64,000 nt of DNA from Branchiostoma floridae (lineage: Eukaryota > Chordata > Leptocardii > Amphioxiformes > Branchiostomatidae). Position 1 is the stretch's first letter, and each line of letters begins with the position of its first letter. The notes below the pieces were generated by a model, which made no database searches, was not told where the DNA came from, and worked only from the letters and a program-made list of their open reading frames with translations. Positions 11,661-22,884 of the stretch are shown piece by piece. The DNA lies in assembly GCF_000003815.2 (NCBI RefSeq), contig NC_049989.1:20617448-20681447 (forward strand), in the 5' to 3' direction. The position numbers and the translations under genes were made by a program.

Positions 11661-12299
11661 TGTTAGACAAATCTCATGTAGTGTTTTTTTAATAGAAGAA
11701 AGACCCATTCAGTAATTCGATGTTTTTTCGTGTGATTTTGTTTAAAATCCAGGCTTTTTCCAAAATACGCACCGGTCAGCTTTTTTCAGAAGCTTTCTTG
11801 TTTACCTTCTTCCATTTGTCAACCTCTACCAAAGTAATAGATATCGTAAAGACGTATCCACGACTTCCCTTGTTATGTCACGTATAAAGATAGTTTCAGA
11901 GATAAAGAACGAATTTTCTTACTTTTTGTGTATTTTGTCGTCTTCAAAGTCATACTTTTACGTATTGCGCAATATCTAAATTATAACAAAATCGGAGAAA
12001 ATGGCAATACAGTGACGCAGTGAACGAACCCCGCAGTGACGCAAGGTTGACGCAAGTGTGGTGAGTGTGCATCCTTGAATTAACGGACTAAACTGACATT
12101 AATGTCACGGCATGTTTAGCATGAAAACAGCCAAACAGAACAAGATAAAATTGTTTCAGAGACAGGTCAGCATCACCAGCATTTATTTTCCTCAAGCTCG
12201 TTGATCCCCCCCCCCCCTTATTTAGAATCCTACCGACACCAGCTAGTAAACAACTTGCTCAATGTGAATGAATATTAAATAGAAGGTTTCGCCCAATCA

Positions 12300-12472
12300 G
12301 CACGACTTAAGCCAGACTAATTGAGAGTTGTTTATCACACTCCACGTCGCCAGACCCACACCCAGGACGTGTCACACCGTAAGCACAATTGTAACGGGAG
12401 GAAATGTATTTCGCAACGTCCTGATAAGACATCGACTAAGTGAAGATATTCTCGCTGGCTGCATTTACAGGT
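12300..12472 (+). promoter_or_regulatory. X cassette 2 of gene B
   Basis: Contains aagccagactaattgagag, gttgtttatc and a 5' exon ending gcatttacag|gtgaga. Second member of the duplicated X-Y pairs of gene B. Confidence 0.45.
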
Positions 12473-12899
12473 GAGACTACAACAACTCAGAGGAAAACCT
12501 CTTTTTTTTTCTTTAGAAGCCAGGGGTATTTACATCATACGCATCGTACTACCTCACCTTTCCACGTACTACCACACCCTTTGGCAGAATTTGATCGCAG
12601 AGAGCTTGCCAAATTCCAAAATCGCCAGAAAATTTTCATCAGGTCGATATAAACTTAACATTACAAATATGATATAACAAATTGATAAAGTAACTGTTTT
12701 AGGGTTTAATTTATGTCTCTCTCAGAAGGTTCAAATCAATGATTAAGCTTCCCCTCCTCAAGAAATGGAGTCACCCGAAGTAAATGATTGATTGAGTGTA
12801 TGCAAATAGCTCATTTCTTGGAAGGTGTATCCACTTTACATTGGGAGGTAGACATATTCAAAAGGTGTCCTGGAGTAAAACTTATGCTTAAGTATCAAT

Positions 12900-13091
12900 A
12901 TTTAAAGATCTGGATTCAGACAATTAAGTTAGCCATATCGTATATTCTGAAATTGTTTGCCACACCCTGTTCCTGCTCAGCCGCTGAAGCACAGCAACAA
13001 CAGGAGGACTATCGAGACATCCTCGCCCAGACAGTAACAACCAAAGACGTTTCTAACTAGACTGAAGGACACTTTTGGACAACTCTCAAAG
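12900..13091 (+). promoter_or_regulatory. Y cassette 2 of gene B (proximal)
   Basis: Contains ttcagacaattaagttagcc, gtttgccacaccctg and an exon ending ctctcaaag|gtaaga (donor at 13092). It is the nearest candidate first exon for gene B, 2.2 kb before the coding exon. Confidence 0.5.
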
Positions 13092-13224
13092 GTAAGACTC
13101 TTCTCTAGACAGTAAAGTTTCATTCTGAGATGAAAGCAAACTGGACGAAACAGTGAGAGTAGAAATTCATTTTAAATAAGATCATAGATCATTACCTTTT
13201 AATTGCCAGAATGACTAAGGTTAT

Positions 13225-14290
13225 GTTTTGGCGTGTTTGTGTGTGTGTCTGTGTGTCAACAGTATAACTCGAGAAGCATGAGAAGGATCCTAATGATATT
13301 TAGTAGGTAGGTAGGGGTCAGGAAAATGAAGGTCAAGATCGAAAATGGCCCCCTACCGGCTTGCTAAGGTACCGCAGCGGAAACTCAATTTTTTATATCT
13401 CGTATTCTGGACAAGCTGTGGTCGTGGTTTCCTTTCAAACTTTGGACGAGAATAACTCTACAATGTGTTGACGGATCATCATGATTTTAGGTACGTAGAT
13501 AGAATGAGTGATGACTTACATAATGAAATACCAATTATGTAAATCAACAGCTAATTTGCATAATTAATGAGGAAAGTTTATAACTCCACTGCATTCCATG
13601 ACAGGACTTTCAAACTTGTCACATATGTAGCTGAGGAGAGAAATGTCGATATTTGCATAATCAATGAGAAAATATGAACATGTCGATGGATCGTCATGTT
13701 TTTGTATGTTGGTAGCGTAAGGGAAGACCTATATAGTGAGATACCAATTATGCAAATCAACAGATAATTTGCATAATTAATGACATTTTATAAATCCACG
13801 ACATTCCATGATAGGCCTTTAAATTTGTCACATATGTAGCTGAGAAAGAGAGAAATATTGATACAAATTAACCATGCAAATGAAGACCTTATTTGCATAA
13901 TTAATGAAAAAATATGAACGTGTTGACGAATCGTCATGATTTTTGGTATGTAGATAGCCGAAGTGAAGACCTATATAATGCGATACTTATCATGCAAATT
14001 AAGTTAATTATATAATTGATTAGGAAAGTTCATTAATCCACTGCATTCCATGATAGAACTTTCAACGTTGCCACATATGTAACTGAGAAAGAGGGCCGAG
14101 ACTAAGAGATGTATTTAAAACTTTGAAAGAGAATAAGTCAAGAATGGATCAAAGGATCACCACGATATTTGGTATGCTGATAGCTGAAGTAATGCTTGAT
14201 ACAATATGATATTAATCAATTTTGAATTGGGATCTAATTTGCATAATTAATGCCGAAATTTTATGAACCAACTCCAAGCATATAATTATA
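13225..14290. repeat. Diverged tandem repeat, units of about 220 bp
   Basis: At least three diverged units share ttgcataattaatga, cactgcattccatgatagg, cacatatgtagctgaga and gttgacgaatcgtcatgatt. A related single copy, with tttcaaactttggacgagaa and a similar following segment, is in a DRG1 intron at about 61436-61610. It lies in the predicted 5' UTR intron of gene B. Confidence 0.6.
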
Positions 14291-15127
14291 TTATTTATAA
14301 GATAAAATGTCATGAGTGACGCATTTGTTTACAGACATCATTCTACATAACAAACCTGGTTTATTTGGTAAAGGTATGTGTTCGTGGAACTCTAGTTCAA
14401 TATAGTATGAGATAGCATGCTATTTCCAATAAGATATTACATCAACAAACTGTAAGGCCCCTAGATGCTTGATAACTAACATATCATGATCAAAAGAAAT
14501 GGAAACATGTAAAACCTATTGTTTTATGCATTAATTTATGTGCTAACATGAACCAATTATTGTCACACTAGGAACTGTCTGTTACCATGTTTGGAGTGAT
14601 GACTGATCTCCATAGTGACAGAGAATTCTGAGATTATTGGACTGATTTTGATAGGCTATAACAAACCATTTCCTGATTTTATGGAAATTTTCAATGAGAA
14701 CTGAAGCTCGCCATATTAGAGAGGTCGACATGATATTAGAGGAGAAGAACCTAACATTCTAGTATCTGTATCTGTATCTATATAGCCGGTATAACCGCCA
14801 TTCAGCGTAACACACCAGCTAGTATGACTTAGTATGACTCTGTTCTTACCCTAAAACAGTGCCTACTAAGGTTTAAATTCAGACTGCCCCTTCAAACTGT
14901 CCTGAAACTCAAGTTCAGCATCACTCCTTTGAATTGAATTCTCCTGTGCCCGAAACATATAAAGACATACAGAGTTTGTTGTGGATGTAGTTGAAGGCAA
15001 CACTGCGTATTCATTAGACTTATTCATCATCTAACTGTATGTTTGAGTTCTAACTCACATGTAATATAGCTCATGAACTGTATTTTACATAATCGTCTGC
15101 AGACGTATCTTTTAAGGGTGTATTGTT
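14291..15127 (+). other. 3' part of the 5' UTR intron of gene B
   Basis: No gene. The stretch from about 14570 is a clear homolog of 41940-42440 before gene E (shared ggactgatttt, ccatttcctg, aacctaacattctagtat), which shows that the E leader region derives from a B-type unit. Confidence 0.5.
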
Positions 15128-15196
15128 TTTGTTAGCAGGAAAAATGGGGAGAAAGCTGCATTACGTTCTTCTTTTCCTTCTCATCATTCTGTGATA
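15128..15196 (+). pseudogene. Duplicated, dead leader exon of gene B
   Basis: Acceptor-like tgttagcag, then ATG at 15144 and a leader nearly identical to the family signal peptide (MGRKLHYVLLFLLIIL), closed at once by TGA. The flanking cgtatcttttaagggtg occurs again before the real leader at 15316, so this is a tandem duplication of about 130-180 bp. If spliced in, it would place a short upstream ORF on the mRNA. Confidence 0.65.
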
Positions 15197-15315
15197 TAGC
15201 TAATTAACTGTACTTTACATATTAACTGTCTGAAGTCGTATCTTTTAAGGGTGAATTGATTAAATTTCATTTCAAGTCCTGTTACATACATGTATTGTTT
15301 TGTTGGCAGGAAGAC

Positions 15316-17619
15316 ATGGGGAGAAAGCTGCGTTACGTGTTGGTTTTCCTTCTCATCATCCTGAAGGAGCCCAACATGCCAGAAGCGGGCTGTAAGAGTA
15401 AGTGTGAATCAGCCTCAGTCTGCGGTTGCGACAAAATGGGCCTAACTAGCATCCCCCAGGACTTGCCAACAAACATCTCCTGCTTGGAGTTATTTTATAA
15501 TAAGATTAAAACTCTCAATGGTTCAGAGCTCACAAGGTATAGAGACCTGACAAAATTGCACCTAAACTACAATCAAATAACTACCATTCAGTTTAGTGCA
15601 GTTTCAAAGGTATCAGAGCTTACAGTACTAAGCATAGGTGGCAACCGACTAACTAACATCCAACCTGGGGTATTTTCAAATGTACCAAAGCTGACATTTT
15701 TGTACCTGTCAGCCAACCTGATAACTAACATTCAGCCTGGTGCATTTTCAAATATACCAAATCTCCTTGAGTTAATCTTATGCCACAACCTAATAGATAA
15801 CATTCAGCCTGGTGCATTTTCAAATTTACCAAATTTCGAACGGTTACAACTCTGCTCCAACAAAATAAATAACATTCAGCCCGGTTTATTTTCAGATTTA
15901 CCAAAACTTAAAGTACTGAATTTGGCATCCAACCGAATAACTAACATCCAGCTCAGCGTATTTTCAAATCTACCAAAGCTATGGGAATTGTCTCTTAACT
16001 CCAATCAAATAGCTAACATTCAACCAGCTACAGTTTCAAATCCACCCCAGCTTGTCATCTTGCGCCTGGACGAAAACAACATCAATGATATTCAGGATAA
16101 CACATTCTTGAATCTACCCAAGCTAAAATATTTGTACCTAAGATCCAACAACATAACTAGTATCCAGCCAAGACAGTTCGCAAATCTCACAGAGTTGAAC
16201 TTGCAGTCAAACCAGATAGCTGTCCTTCCTCTGTCGGCACATAGAATTCTATCATCCATTTCTCTCTTACACATTGGCAACAACCCCTGGCAGTGTGACT
16301 GCAAAATGGCTCCCTTCAGGCTACAAATGAACGGGCATCCGATGCGTTCGTTTGAAGACCAAATAGTATGCCACACGCCTGCCATGTTCGCTGGACAAAA
16401 GCTTAAAGATATTGACCCTACGGCACTGATCTGTAAAGTGGCACCAACTCCTACAATGGCACCACCAACCAAACTAAGTTTCGTATCAAGTAAAATATCA
16501 ATTGTGCCTGTTGATGGCCGATTCGAAATCGGTAACAGCTCCAACAATGGCAAAATTCACCACACTTCTAACTATAAATGGTGCTTCAAACGAAATCCTG
16601 GCTCAAAGGCACGCCCTGTATACGCAGGCAGTACATTCATCCCACTGCCTGTAGATCAAAGGGAACAGGAAAGCAACAGTTCCCATGAATCTGCTCCCAG
16701 TTTCCCCCTACCTGTTCTCATTGCCTCTGTCTCTGGTTTGGTAGCTGGCATTGTCCTGATTGGTGGTATCATCCTCACCATGTGGTACAAGAGGAGGGCC
16801 AAGAATCCTCCTTCAGGCCAAAATCCCACGACCGTTTTGGATGATAGAGTTACTCAAATTAAGATTCCTCTAGCTGCCTTGCAGCCAAATCGCCTTGACA
16901 GAGATGCAGAAACACTAAGGAACCGTCACCAAACATCAGAGGGTGCAGGTTCTACCAAAGGTCTTAACGATGTTGATTTAACTAGTAGTGTTACAAACAC
17001 AAACACAAACACCACCACGTGCACAGCTACTGTAGTGACCATTCATTATCGTGATCACCAGTATGAAGATATAGACACTAGTACTCAGCATACTCAGACA
17101 GATCAGAAGACGACTGAATCTAACATAAACATTCCAGCCACTGTAGTGACCAGTGGTCGAGGACAGACAGGACAGGGTCAGTCTCAGGCCGTCACTGCAA
17201 ATTCTATGTATTTTGGTGTTGAAACTTTGCCAAAGGGTCCCATCACATCAACACAAATGTCTAGCAGTGAAGATCAAACGAGGCAGGGCATTGATCATCC
17301 CATTTATGAATCCAACACAGCACCTAAAGTTACCAGATGTAGTGATCAGACAGTGCAGGGTAAGTCACAGGCTACCACTGATGAATCTTTGGATGGTACA
17401 AATCTGATATACAACACAGAATCAGCTGCCTTGGAGTCTAATTCTCTGTATGAATCTAGAAATGATCAGACAGGGCAGGGCCAGCCTCAGGTTACCAGTG
17501 ATGCATCGTCAGATGGCCGAAATGTAGTATATAACACCGGGCCGGAAGCCTCAGAGCCTAATCCTGTGTATACAGGATCGAACAAGGCAGGGAAAAACTC
17601 AGTATATCATATCTGGTAG
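15316..17619 (+). CDS. LRR gene B: full-length LRR receptor with tyrosine-repeat tail (767 aa)
   Basis: Start taken at the ATG six bases after the acceptor ggcag (15309). The frame stays open for 20 more codons upstream, but those are intron sequence. Signal peptide about 1-25; LRRNT; about eleven LRRs; LRRCT from about 323 (NPWQCDC); stalk; TM about 466-490 with the stop-transfer YKRRAKNPP; then the longest intact cytoplasmic tail of the cluster, nearly 280 residues. The tail holds LAALQPNRL, QYEDID (Tyr583) and repeats rich in QTGQGQSQ with paired tyrosines (NxIYNTE and PNxxY). It is the reference for an undamaged member. No Toll/IL-1 or kinase domain is present, so signalling would need recruited SH2 or SH3 proteins (inference). 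Confidence 0.88.
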   Translation: MGRKLRYVLVFLLIILKEPNMPEAGCKSKCESASVCGCDKMGLTSIPQDLPTNISCLELFYNKIKTLNGSELTRYRDLTKLHLNYNQITTIQFSAVSKVSELTVLSIGGNRLTNIQPGVFSNVPKLTFLYLSANLITNIQPGAFSNIPNLLELILCHNLIDNIQPGAFSNLPNFERLQLCSNKINNIQPGLFSDLPKLKVLNLASNRITNIQLSVFSNLPKLWELSLNSNQIANIQPATVSNPPQLVILRLDENNINDIQDNTFLNLPKLKYLYLRSNNITSIQPRQFANLTELNLQSNQIAVLPLSAHRILSSISLLHIGNNPWQCDCKMAPFRLQMNGHPMRSFEDQIVCHTPAMFAGQKLKDIDPTALICKVAPTPTMAPPTKLSFVSSKISIVPVDGRFEIGNSSNNGKIHHTSNYKWCFKRNPGSKARPVYAGSTFIPLPVDQREQESNSSHESAPSFPLPVLIASVSGLVAGIVLIGGIILTMWYKRRAKNPPSGQNPTTVLDDRVTQIKIPLAALQPNRLDRDAETLRNRHQTSEGAGSTKGLNDVDLTSSVTNTNTNTTTCTATVVTIHYRDHQYEDIDTSTQHTQTDQKTTESNINIPATVVTSGRGQTGQGQSQAVTANSMYFGVETLPKGPITSTQMSSSEDQTRQGIDHPIYESNTAPKVTRCSDQTVQGKSQATTDESLDGTNLIYNTESAALESNSLYESRNDQTGQGQPQVTSDASSDGRNVVYNTGPEASEPNPVYTGSNKAGKNSVYHIW

Positions 17620-17776
17620 AATTAGATGCCTAAGAGTCTAATTCTGACTCTATAAATGAAGAAATGATAAGACAGGACTGGATCCTCAAGCTACCAGTCA
17701 TGCATCGTCGGATAACCGAAATGTAATATACAACACAGAGCCAGTAGCCTCAGAGCCTAATCCTGTGTATACATGA
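17620..17776 (+). pseudogene. Decayed extra tail repeat after the stop of gene B
   Basis: After TAG the DNA still matches the tail repeat (gaaatgtaatatacaacaca, cctcagagcctaatcctgtg) but with indels and stops. The ancestral tail was longer. Confidence 0.65.
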
Positions 17777-18239
17777 TTGAACAAGTCAGGACAAAACTCA
17801 GTATATCATTACTGCAATTACCATTGGCCATGACCAGTCATGGCAGGGCCAGACTAACAATCGGGAGAAAGATCAAGAAATCCTCCTTAGTTGCAGGCCC
17901 TAAACTTGTTTATTTTTGCAGTACGATTAAACTCCTGCACCTCAATAGCCATAATAGCCAGTGCGAAATGCTTCTTTTACCATTTCCAGAATGATAGCAT
18001 GTTCACTGGCAAATCTGCAACCACCGCGCTGAGTTTTCCTAAAATATTGTTGGCAACAATTTCACGAAGTTTGACAAATTTTCCATTTTTTCTTGTTGCC
18101 ATGGCAACCGTTTGTTGACAGGCAGTTTTGCCAAAAATCACTATTTTTGGTTCTAACTATGTACTTTCCACATTTATTTGCTATATTACTGCGATTTTGT
18201 TACATAAATAAAATCTTATATTATTCAGCATATCTTTCA
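17777..18239 (+). other. Start of the 3' UTR/flank of gene B
   Basis: Homologous to 27900-28200 after gene C (shared ccatgatcagtcatgacag-like and aaacttgtttattcttgcag segments). Non-coding. Confidence 0.4.
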
Positions 18240-18770
18240 TAATAATATATATGCATAAATTATGCTAATTTGATGACGTCATCAGCCCAAAATCCAAGAT
18301 GGCGGGCCGAATGGCCAGATCAAGAATAACAAGCTAATTATCCCTCAAAATTTGTAACTACCTGGTATTTTTTCATCAAAAACCATCTAAATGAATGAAT
18401 TTAGTCTATTTCCATTGCCCTTTGTGATTATTTGTTGCAAAAAAAGTATTTTTAAAAATTCAAGGTGGTGGATATAATATGGCGGAGCCCAACTCGTATT
18501 AGATGTGCATGACGTCATTTTATGACGTCATATTGACATCATTGATGTTGCTATTGGCAACGCAAGTCGTAATAAACATTATTATTCTGTTATCTGCACT
18601 TGTTGTTACATTTTTGTAGCATAACTTGAAGTTTTTTGAGAATACCCATTTTTCATGGGTTTGGCCAATGTAATCAAATTGATGACGTCATAATTACGTC
18701 ATCTTACGTCAACGTAACGTCAAACGTCACATACTTGTCAGATATTATGTCGAAATTATGTCCTGAAAAT
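18240..18770. repeat. Repeat with a cluster of TGACGTCA palindromes
   Basis: Four perfect CRE palindromes (TGACGTCA) at 18274-18281, 18510-18517, 18523-18530 and 18683-18690, plus several acgtcat/acgtcaa half-sites. It also has ccaagatggcggg, a YY1-like box. It looks like a dispersed repeat inserted in the 3' flank of gene B. Confidence 0.5.
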
Positions 18771-18880
18771 TTGGTGGCCCTAAAGCACGTCGTTTTAGAG
18801 TTATAGGACTTAGAAGTGGAGGGCATCAAAAGCCCCCCCCGGTCCAGGGATGACCAAAAAAGCCCGGTCTGAATAGGGTT

Positions 18881-18970
18881 AATGCCTTGATGAATGTATT
18901 AAAACTGAAACCACGAAAAACACGCTTTAATGCCTTGATGAATGTATTAAAACTGAAACCACGAAAAACC
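18881..18970. repeat. Two-copy 48-bp tandem repeat
   Basis: aatgccttgatgaatgtatt... begins at 18881 and again at 18929, identical over at least 40 bp. Confidence 0.9.
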
Positions 18971-19239
18971 AAGGACCCCCCCCCCCAGGCATGTGGAGGA
19001 ATTGTTTTTATTTAAAAAGTTTTTTAAAAAAGTTAAGAATGACATCTCATTGACGGATTTCAGTCATTTCTAGCAGGCTTAACTTTAAAAACCGATAAAC
19101 TTTGCACTCTTAGACTCTAGAAATTCTAGACTTGTTCCCCAATTAACGTCTATTCTATCTGGAGCCATCGTTTATGCCCATGTGTAAATGAATTGATACT
19201 TTACAGGTAATTGCACATCTTTTACAAAAGAAGGCAATG

Positions 19240-19401
19240 CAGTAGAAGCCGCTTAATTGCACATCCTATTTTCCAGTATTTCGTGCAATAATCCGGATGG
19301 TGCAATAATGCGAAGTTATCCAGCTGGACCGCACCGGTTTGGGATTTGGGGATTCCCTGCAAATAACAGAAGTGCGTAGTGCAATTAACTGGCTTCTACT
19401 G
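19240..19401. mobile_element. Pogo-like MITE, copy 1
   Basis: Ends cagtagaagccgcttaattg and, as reverse complement, cagtagaagccagttaattg. The length is 162 bp without an ORF. The CAGTA...GCTTAA.TGCA terminus resembles pogo/Tigger TIRs. The right flank is TA; the left flank has mutated. Confidence 0.65.
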
Positions 19402-19795
19402 TACAATCAACTGCCTACTACATTGTTCTGAAGCATTTGTTTTAAGTCAGAGCATCAAGTATTGTCTGTGACAATTGTCCTAATCATTTCATGATGTAAA
19501 CAAGAACAAAAGAATGTTGTCTTATGATATTGATCCAAGATCTTGCATTGACGAAATGTCACTACCAGTATGTTAGAAAAGAAATTCATACTTTTCATAA
19601 TGATGACAAAAAAATATGAGAAATAAAAGGCAACTGTTGACAATTATAGTTTCTTTAAAGGCGGTCAGATGTTATTGCGCCGCCTCACATTACTTAGATT
19701 TTGATGTCACAAAGTCAATTATGTATAGAAAATGATTGAATTTGCATATACGACTTACAATGAATGCTAAAAGCTGCGTGTAAATCGCAAAATTA

Positions 19796-20066
19796 CAAGT
19801 GTAATCGTTGTACCTGGTGGGTAGTGTTCGCTTTGCATTTAGCGGTCACGGGCTCAACCCAAATTAAAGCTATACCAGAGGCTTTAGAAATGGTATATAC
19901 TAATTATTCCTCAATTTGCACCGATGTGAAAGAGTATGGAAGTTACACAAACATCACTACCAATGGACTAGGCTCTTGCTGTAGTGCTATTTCCATGTAT
20001 CACGAGAGCTACTAGAGCTGGGTACCGCCCTACCCCTGAAAATTGTCTGAAGGATTTAACCCATGT
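19796..20066 (+). mobile_element. Old tRNA-derived SINE in the 3' module of gene B
   Basis: It contains ggtgggtagtgttcgctttg, cggtcacgggctcaaccc, gagtatggaagttacacaaa and ctcttgctgtagtg. These align block by block with the better preserved SINE at 59328-59640. The same old insert sits after C (29066-29350) and D (36545-36800), so it predates the tandem duplications. Confidence 0.6.
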
Positions 20067-20370
20067 GCATAAAAAGATATTACGTAAGCAACAGTTTATC
20101 AAGTGAAAGAGTTGCGAAATACTAGTAGTAGATGCTTTGTTTACCCTCACATTCATGCATGAATAGGAAAGTTACAAGGGTGTTCTCATCTTGTAGTCCT
20201 CTTGTTCAGGTTTCAAACTAGGTGTTTTACAGTGTTAACAGTGCCTACAATACTGGCAAAAGGGATTGAGTGATAAGATCGTTTACATGATCTGGATCTG
20301 GTGTCGCTCTAGATCAGGACTGTCTCCACAATGTAAATGCAGTATACACACTGTGATTATGAACTAATGG

Positions 20371-20376
20371 AATAAA
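20371..20376 (+). terminator. Poly(A) signal of gene B (AATAAA)
   Basis: Part of the conserved gattatgaac...aataaaagtgttgta module found after all five paralogs. Confidence 0.5.
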
Positions 20377-21189
20377 AGTGTTGTATATTGCACTAGTGTA
20401 TCGCATAATCATCTCTACATTTTTTAGATATTAGTATCACCCAGATCGCAAGGCTCTCTGATTTGCTGTTTTGTTAATTAGGTCGTATTGCAGTAAAATA
20501 TAAATTTTCCCCCCACCTTGGTCAATTATGTAAGATTATGCTTAGCAGGTCAGAGCAACATATATCGTGCTGTTTCTAGAATAAGATTAAAAGATCAATC
20601 TGTGTTCGAAACTAACTGGAAGTCGTCCTATCGAAAACCTCCAAATAAGAAGATAAATTGGTGAAAATGATAGTCATTGCATACAGGTTGGTACACATGC
20701 AGATCATTGCCTTTCTTTGCTAAAATAAGCCGCCTACGTGTTTTAGTGGCGCTGCACTGGTGCTCAGGACATACCTTTTAGCATAAGATTAGTAATAAAG
20801 AACTCCATGATGATGATGAAATTATTCAAATAACGGACACACATAACATTATTTTACAACAGCTCATTGATTCAAAACAGAGAGTAAACAACTTAAGCCA
20901 TCCATGAGCACTGCGACTTTCTCAATGTAAATATTCAAAACGCAGTGTATAACAAATGAATATGATTTATGCCAGACTAATGCAGAGCTGTTTATCGCAC
21001 ATTAGGAGGTAAACATGTTGATGTGGAAGCCTCCAACCTCCACTGACAATAATCTATGTGAAAGAAAGTAATAATTTTTCTAAAAATTAAGGGATTATTT
21101 GGCTAATCTCCCCCGTTAGGTCAGAAATGTATTAGAGATTCTGAAGGTAAAACCATAAAAACCATGCTGAAGTTTCAATATTCAAATAT

Positions 21190-21396
21190 CTACCTTCAGA
21201 CAATTAAGGCAACAATATAAACAACTTGTAATACTTGCCACACCCTATGAACTGTTCAGCTGCTGAATCACGTATTATACCGAAGCACAGCAGCAACAAG
21301 AAGGCCCCAAATCCTTCACGGCTTCACTCGCCCTGAAAGTCCCAACAGAAGACGTTCCTAATTTAACTGAAGGACAAGTCTGGGCAAAAGGCAAAG
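21190..21396 (+). promoter_or_regulatory. Defective Y cassette upstream of C
   Basis: Has the cagacaattaaggcaacaat and tgccacaccctat boxes, but the exon end reads aaaggcaaagcatgat. The GT of the donor is lost. The copy upstream of E (38800-39022) has the same loss. Confidence 0.5.
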
Positions 21397-21722
21397 CATG
21401 ATTTTCGATTTCTGTGGACACATTGGCACATGACATAAATCTGAGGTTCTAATGTAACCTCGTTGGTTTTCTCCGGTACCCATCCAAGCAGGCGATTAGG
21501 ATATTAATGCTTTAGTTCATGGTCATGGAACAACCCAATCTTAGAGCCACTGAAAATATTTAGATTTAAAAGAAAGTGTGTAAAGACAGATATACTAAAA
21601 ACATAGTATACTTGGTGAAGGTACATACTCATGAATATTCATTCGCATATCAATACCGGTTCTTTGCTGAATGGAGCCAACTACGTAGTTAGTGGGTGTT
21701 AATGTAAAAGGGAATCGATGTT

Positions 21723-21973
21723 AAGGGCACTTTCACTGCACTTGCGTCACGCTTGCGTCAGGGCGGGGTTCGAAGGATACTCAACGAATTTCAGAGATAA
21801 AGAACGAATTTTCTTATTTTTTGTGTATTTTGTTGTCTTCTTAGTCATACTTTAACATATTGCGCAATATCTAGATTATAAAAAAAAACGGAGAAAATAA
21901 CAAAACAGTGAAGCAGTGAACGAATCCCGCAGTGACGCAAGCTTGACGCAAGTGCGGTGAGAGTGCACCTTCA
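21723..21973. repeat. MITE family 2, copy 1
   Basis: Inverted ends of about 50 bp: left aagggcactttcactgcact, right (reverse complement) aaggtgcactctcaccgcac, both continuing with cttgcgtca repeats. The copy upstream of E is at 39348-39592, and a right-half remnant is near 12025-12075. Confidence 0.65.
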
Positions 21974-22734
21974 AATTAACGGACAGAACTGACATATTAA
22001 CGGCACTGTAAAAATATATGTTTAGTATGAAAACAGCCAAACAGAACAAGATAAAATTGTTTCAGTGACAGGTCAGCATCACCAGCATTTATTTTCCTCA
22101 AGCTCGTTGATTTATCCCCCCCCCCATTCAGAATCCTCCCAACACCAGAGAGTAAACAACTTGCTCAATGTGATTGAACATTAAAAAGAAGGTTTCACCC
22201 AATCAGAATGACTTAAGCCAGACTAATTGAGAGTTGTTTGTCGCCACGTCGCCAGACCCACACCCAGGACGTGTCATACAATATTTGGTCAGAGCAGCAT
22301 ATATTTTGCAGTTTCTAGATAAAAGTGTCAATCTGTGTTCGTAACTAACTGGAAGTCGTCCCATCGAAAACCTCCAAATAACAAGATAAATTGGTGAAAA
22401 TAATAGTCATTGCATTCAGCATTCAAAAAAAGTTTAGTACACATCCAAATCCATACTAAAATAAGCTACCAACGCGTTTAATGGCACTGAACCGGGGCTC
22501 AGAATATACCTTTCAGCATAAGATTAGTAATTAGTAAAGAACTGTTTGAAATTATTTTAAAAAAACGGACATATATAACATTATTTTCCTGCAGCTCGTT
22601 TATTCAATTCTCAAGGTCAATAAAGAAACAGGGTGTAAACAACTTTAGTTCTTCATGAGCATCAGCACTGAGACTCGCTCAATTTGAATATCAAAAAGTG
22701 TTCACGCACTAAATATGGATTAAGCCAGACTAAT

Positions 22735-22884
22735 TCAGTGTTGTTTATCGCACTCCCCTCCACTCCACTTCGTCGTACAAAAACAACAGCGGAACAAAAC
22801 GTCTTTCGCAACGTCCTGACAAAATATTGACAAAGTGAAGATAATCTGACTAGATTTACAAGAGAGACTAAAACGGCTCAAAGG
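22735..22884 (+). promoter_or_regulatory. X cassette of gene C
   Basis: Contains aagccagactaattcagtgt, gtttatcgcactcc and a 5' exon ending cggctcaaag|gtaaaa. The older donor position ttacaag|agagact has lost its GT, so the exon is extended relative to gene B. Confidence 0.45.

Larger units (their letters stand above)
20420..22270 (+). repeat. Segmental duplication P, copy 1 (upstream of C)
   Basis: Near-identical to 38040-40290 upstream of E, once the 388-bp insertion in that copy is discounted. It includes truncated X and Y cassettes and one MITE (21723-21973). Confidence 0.7.
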
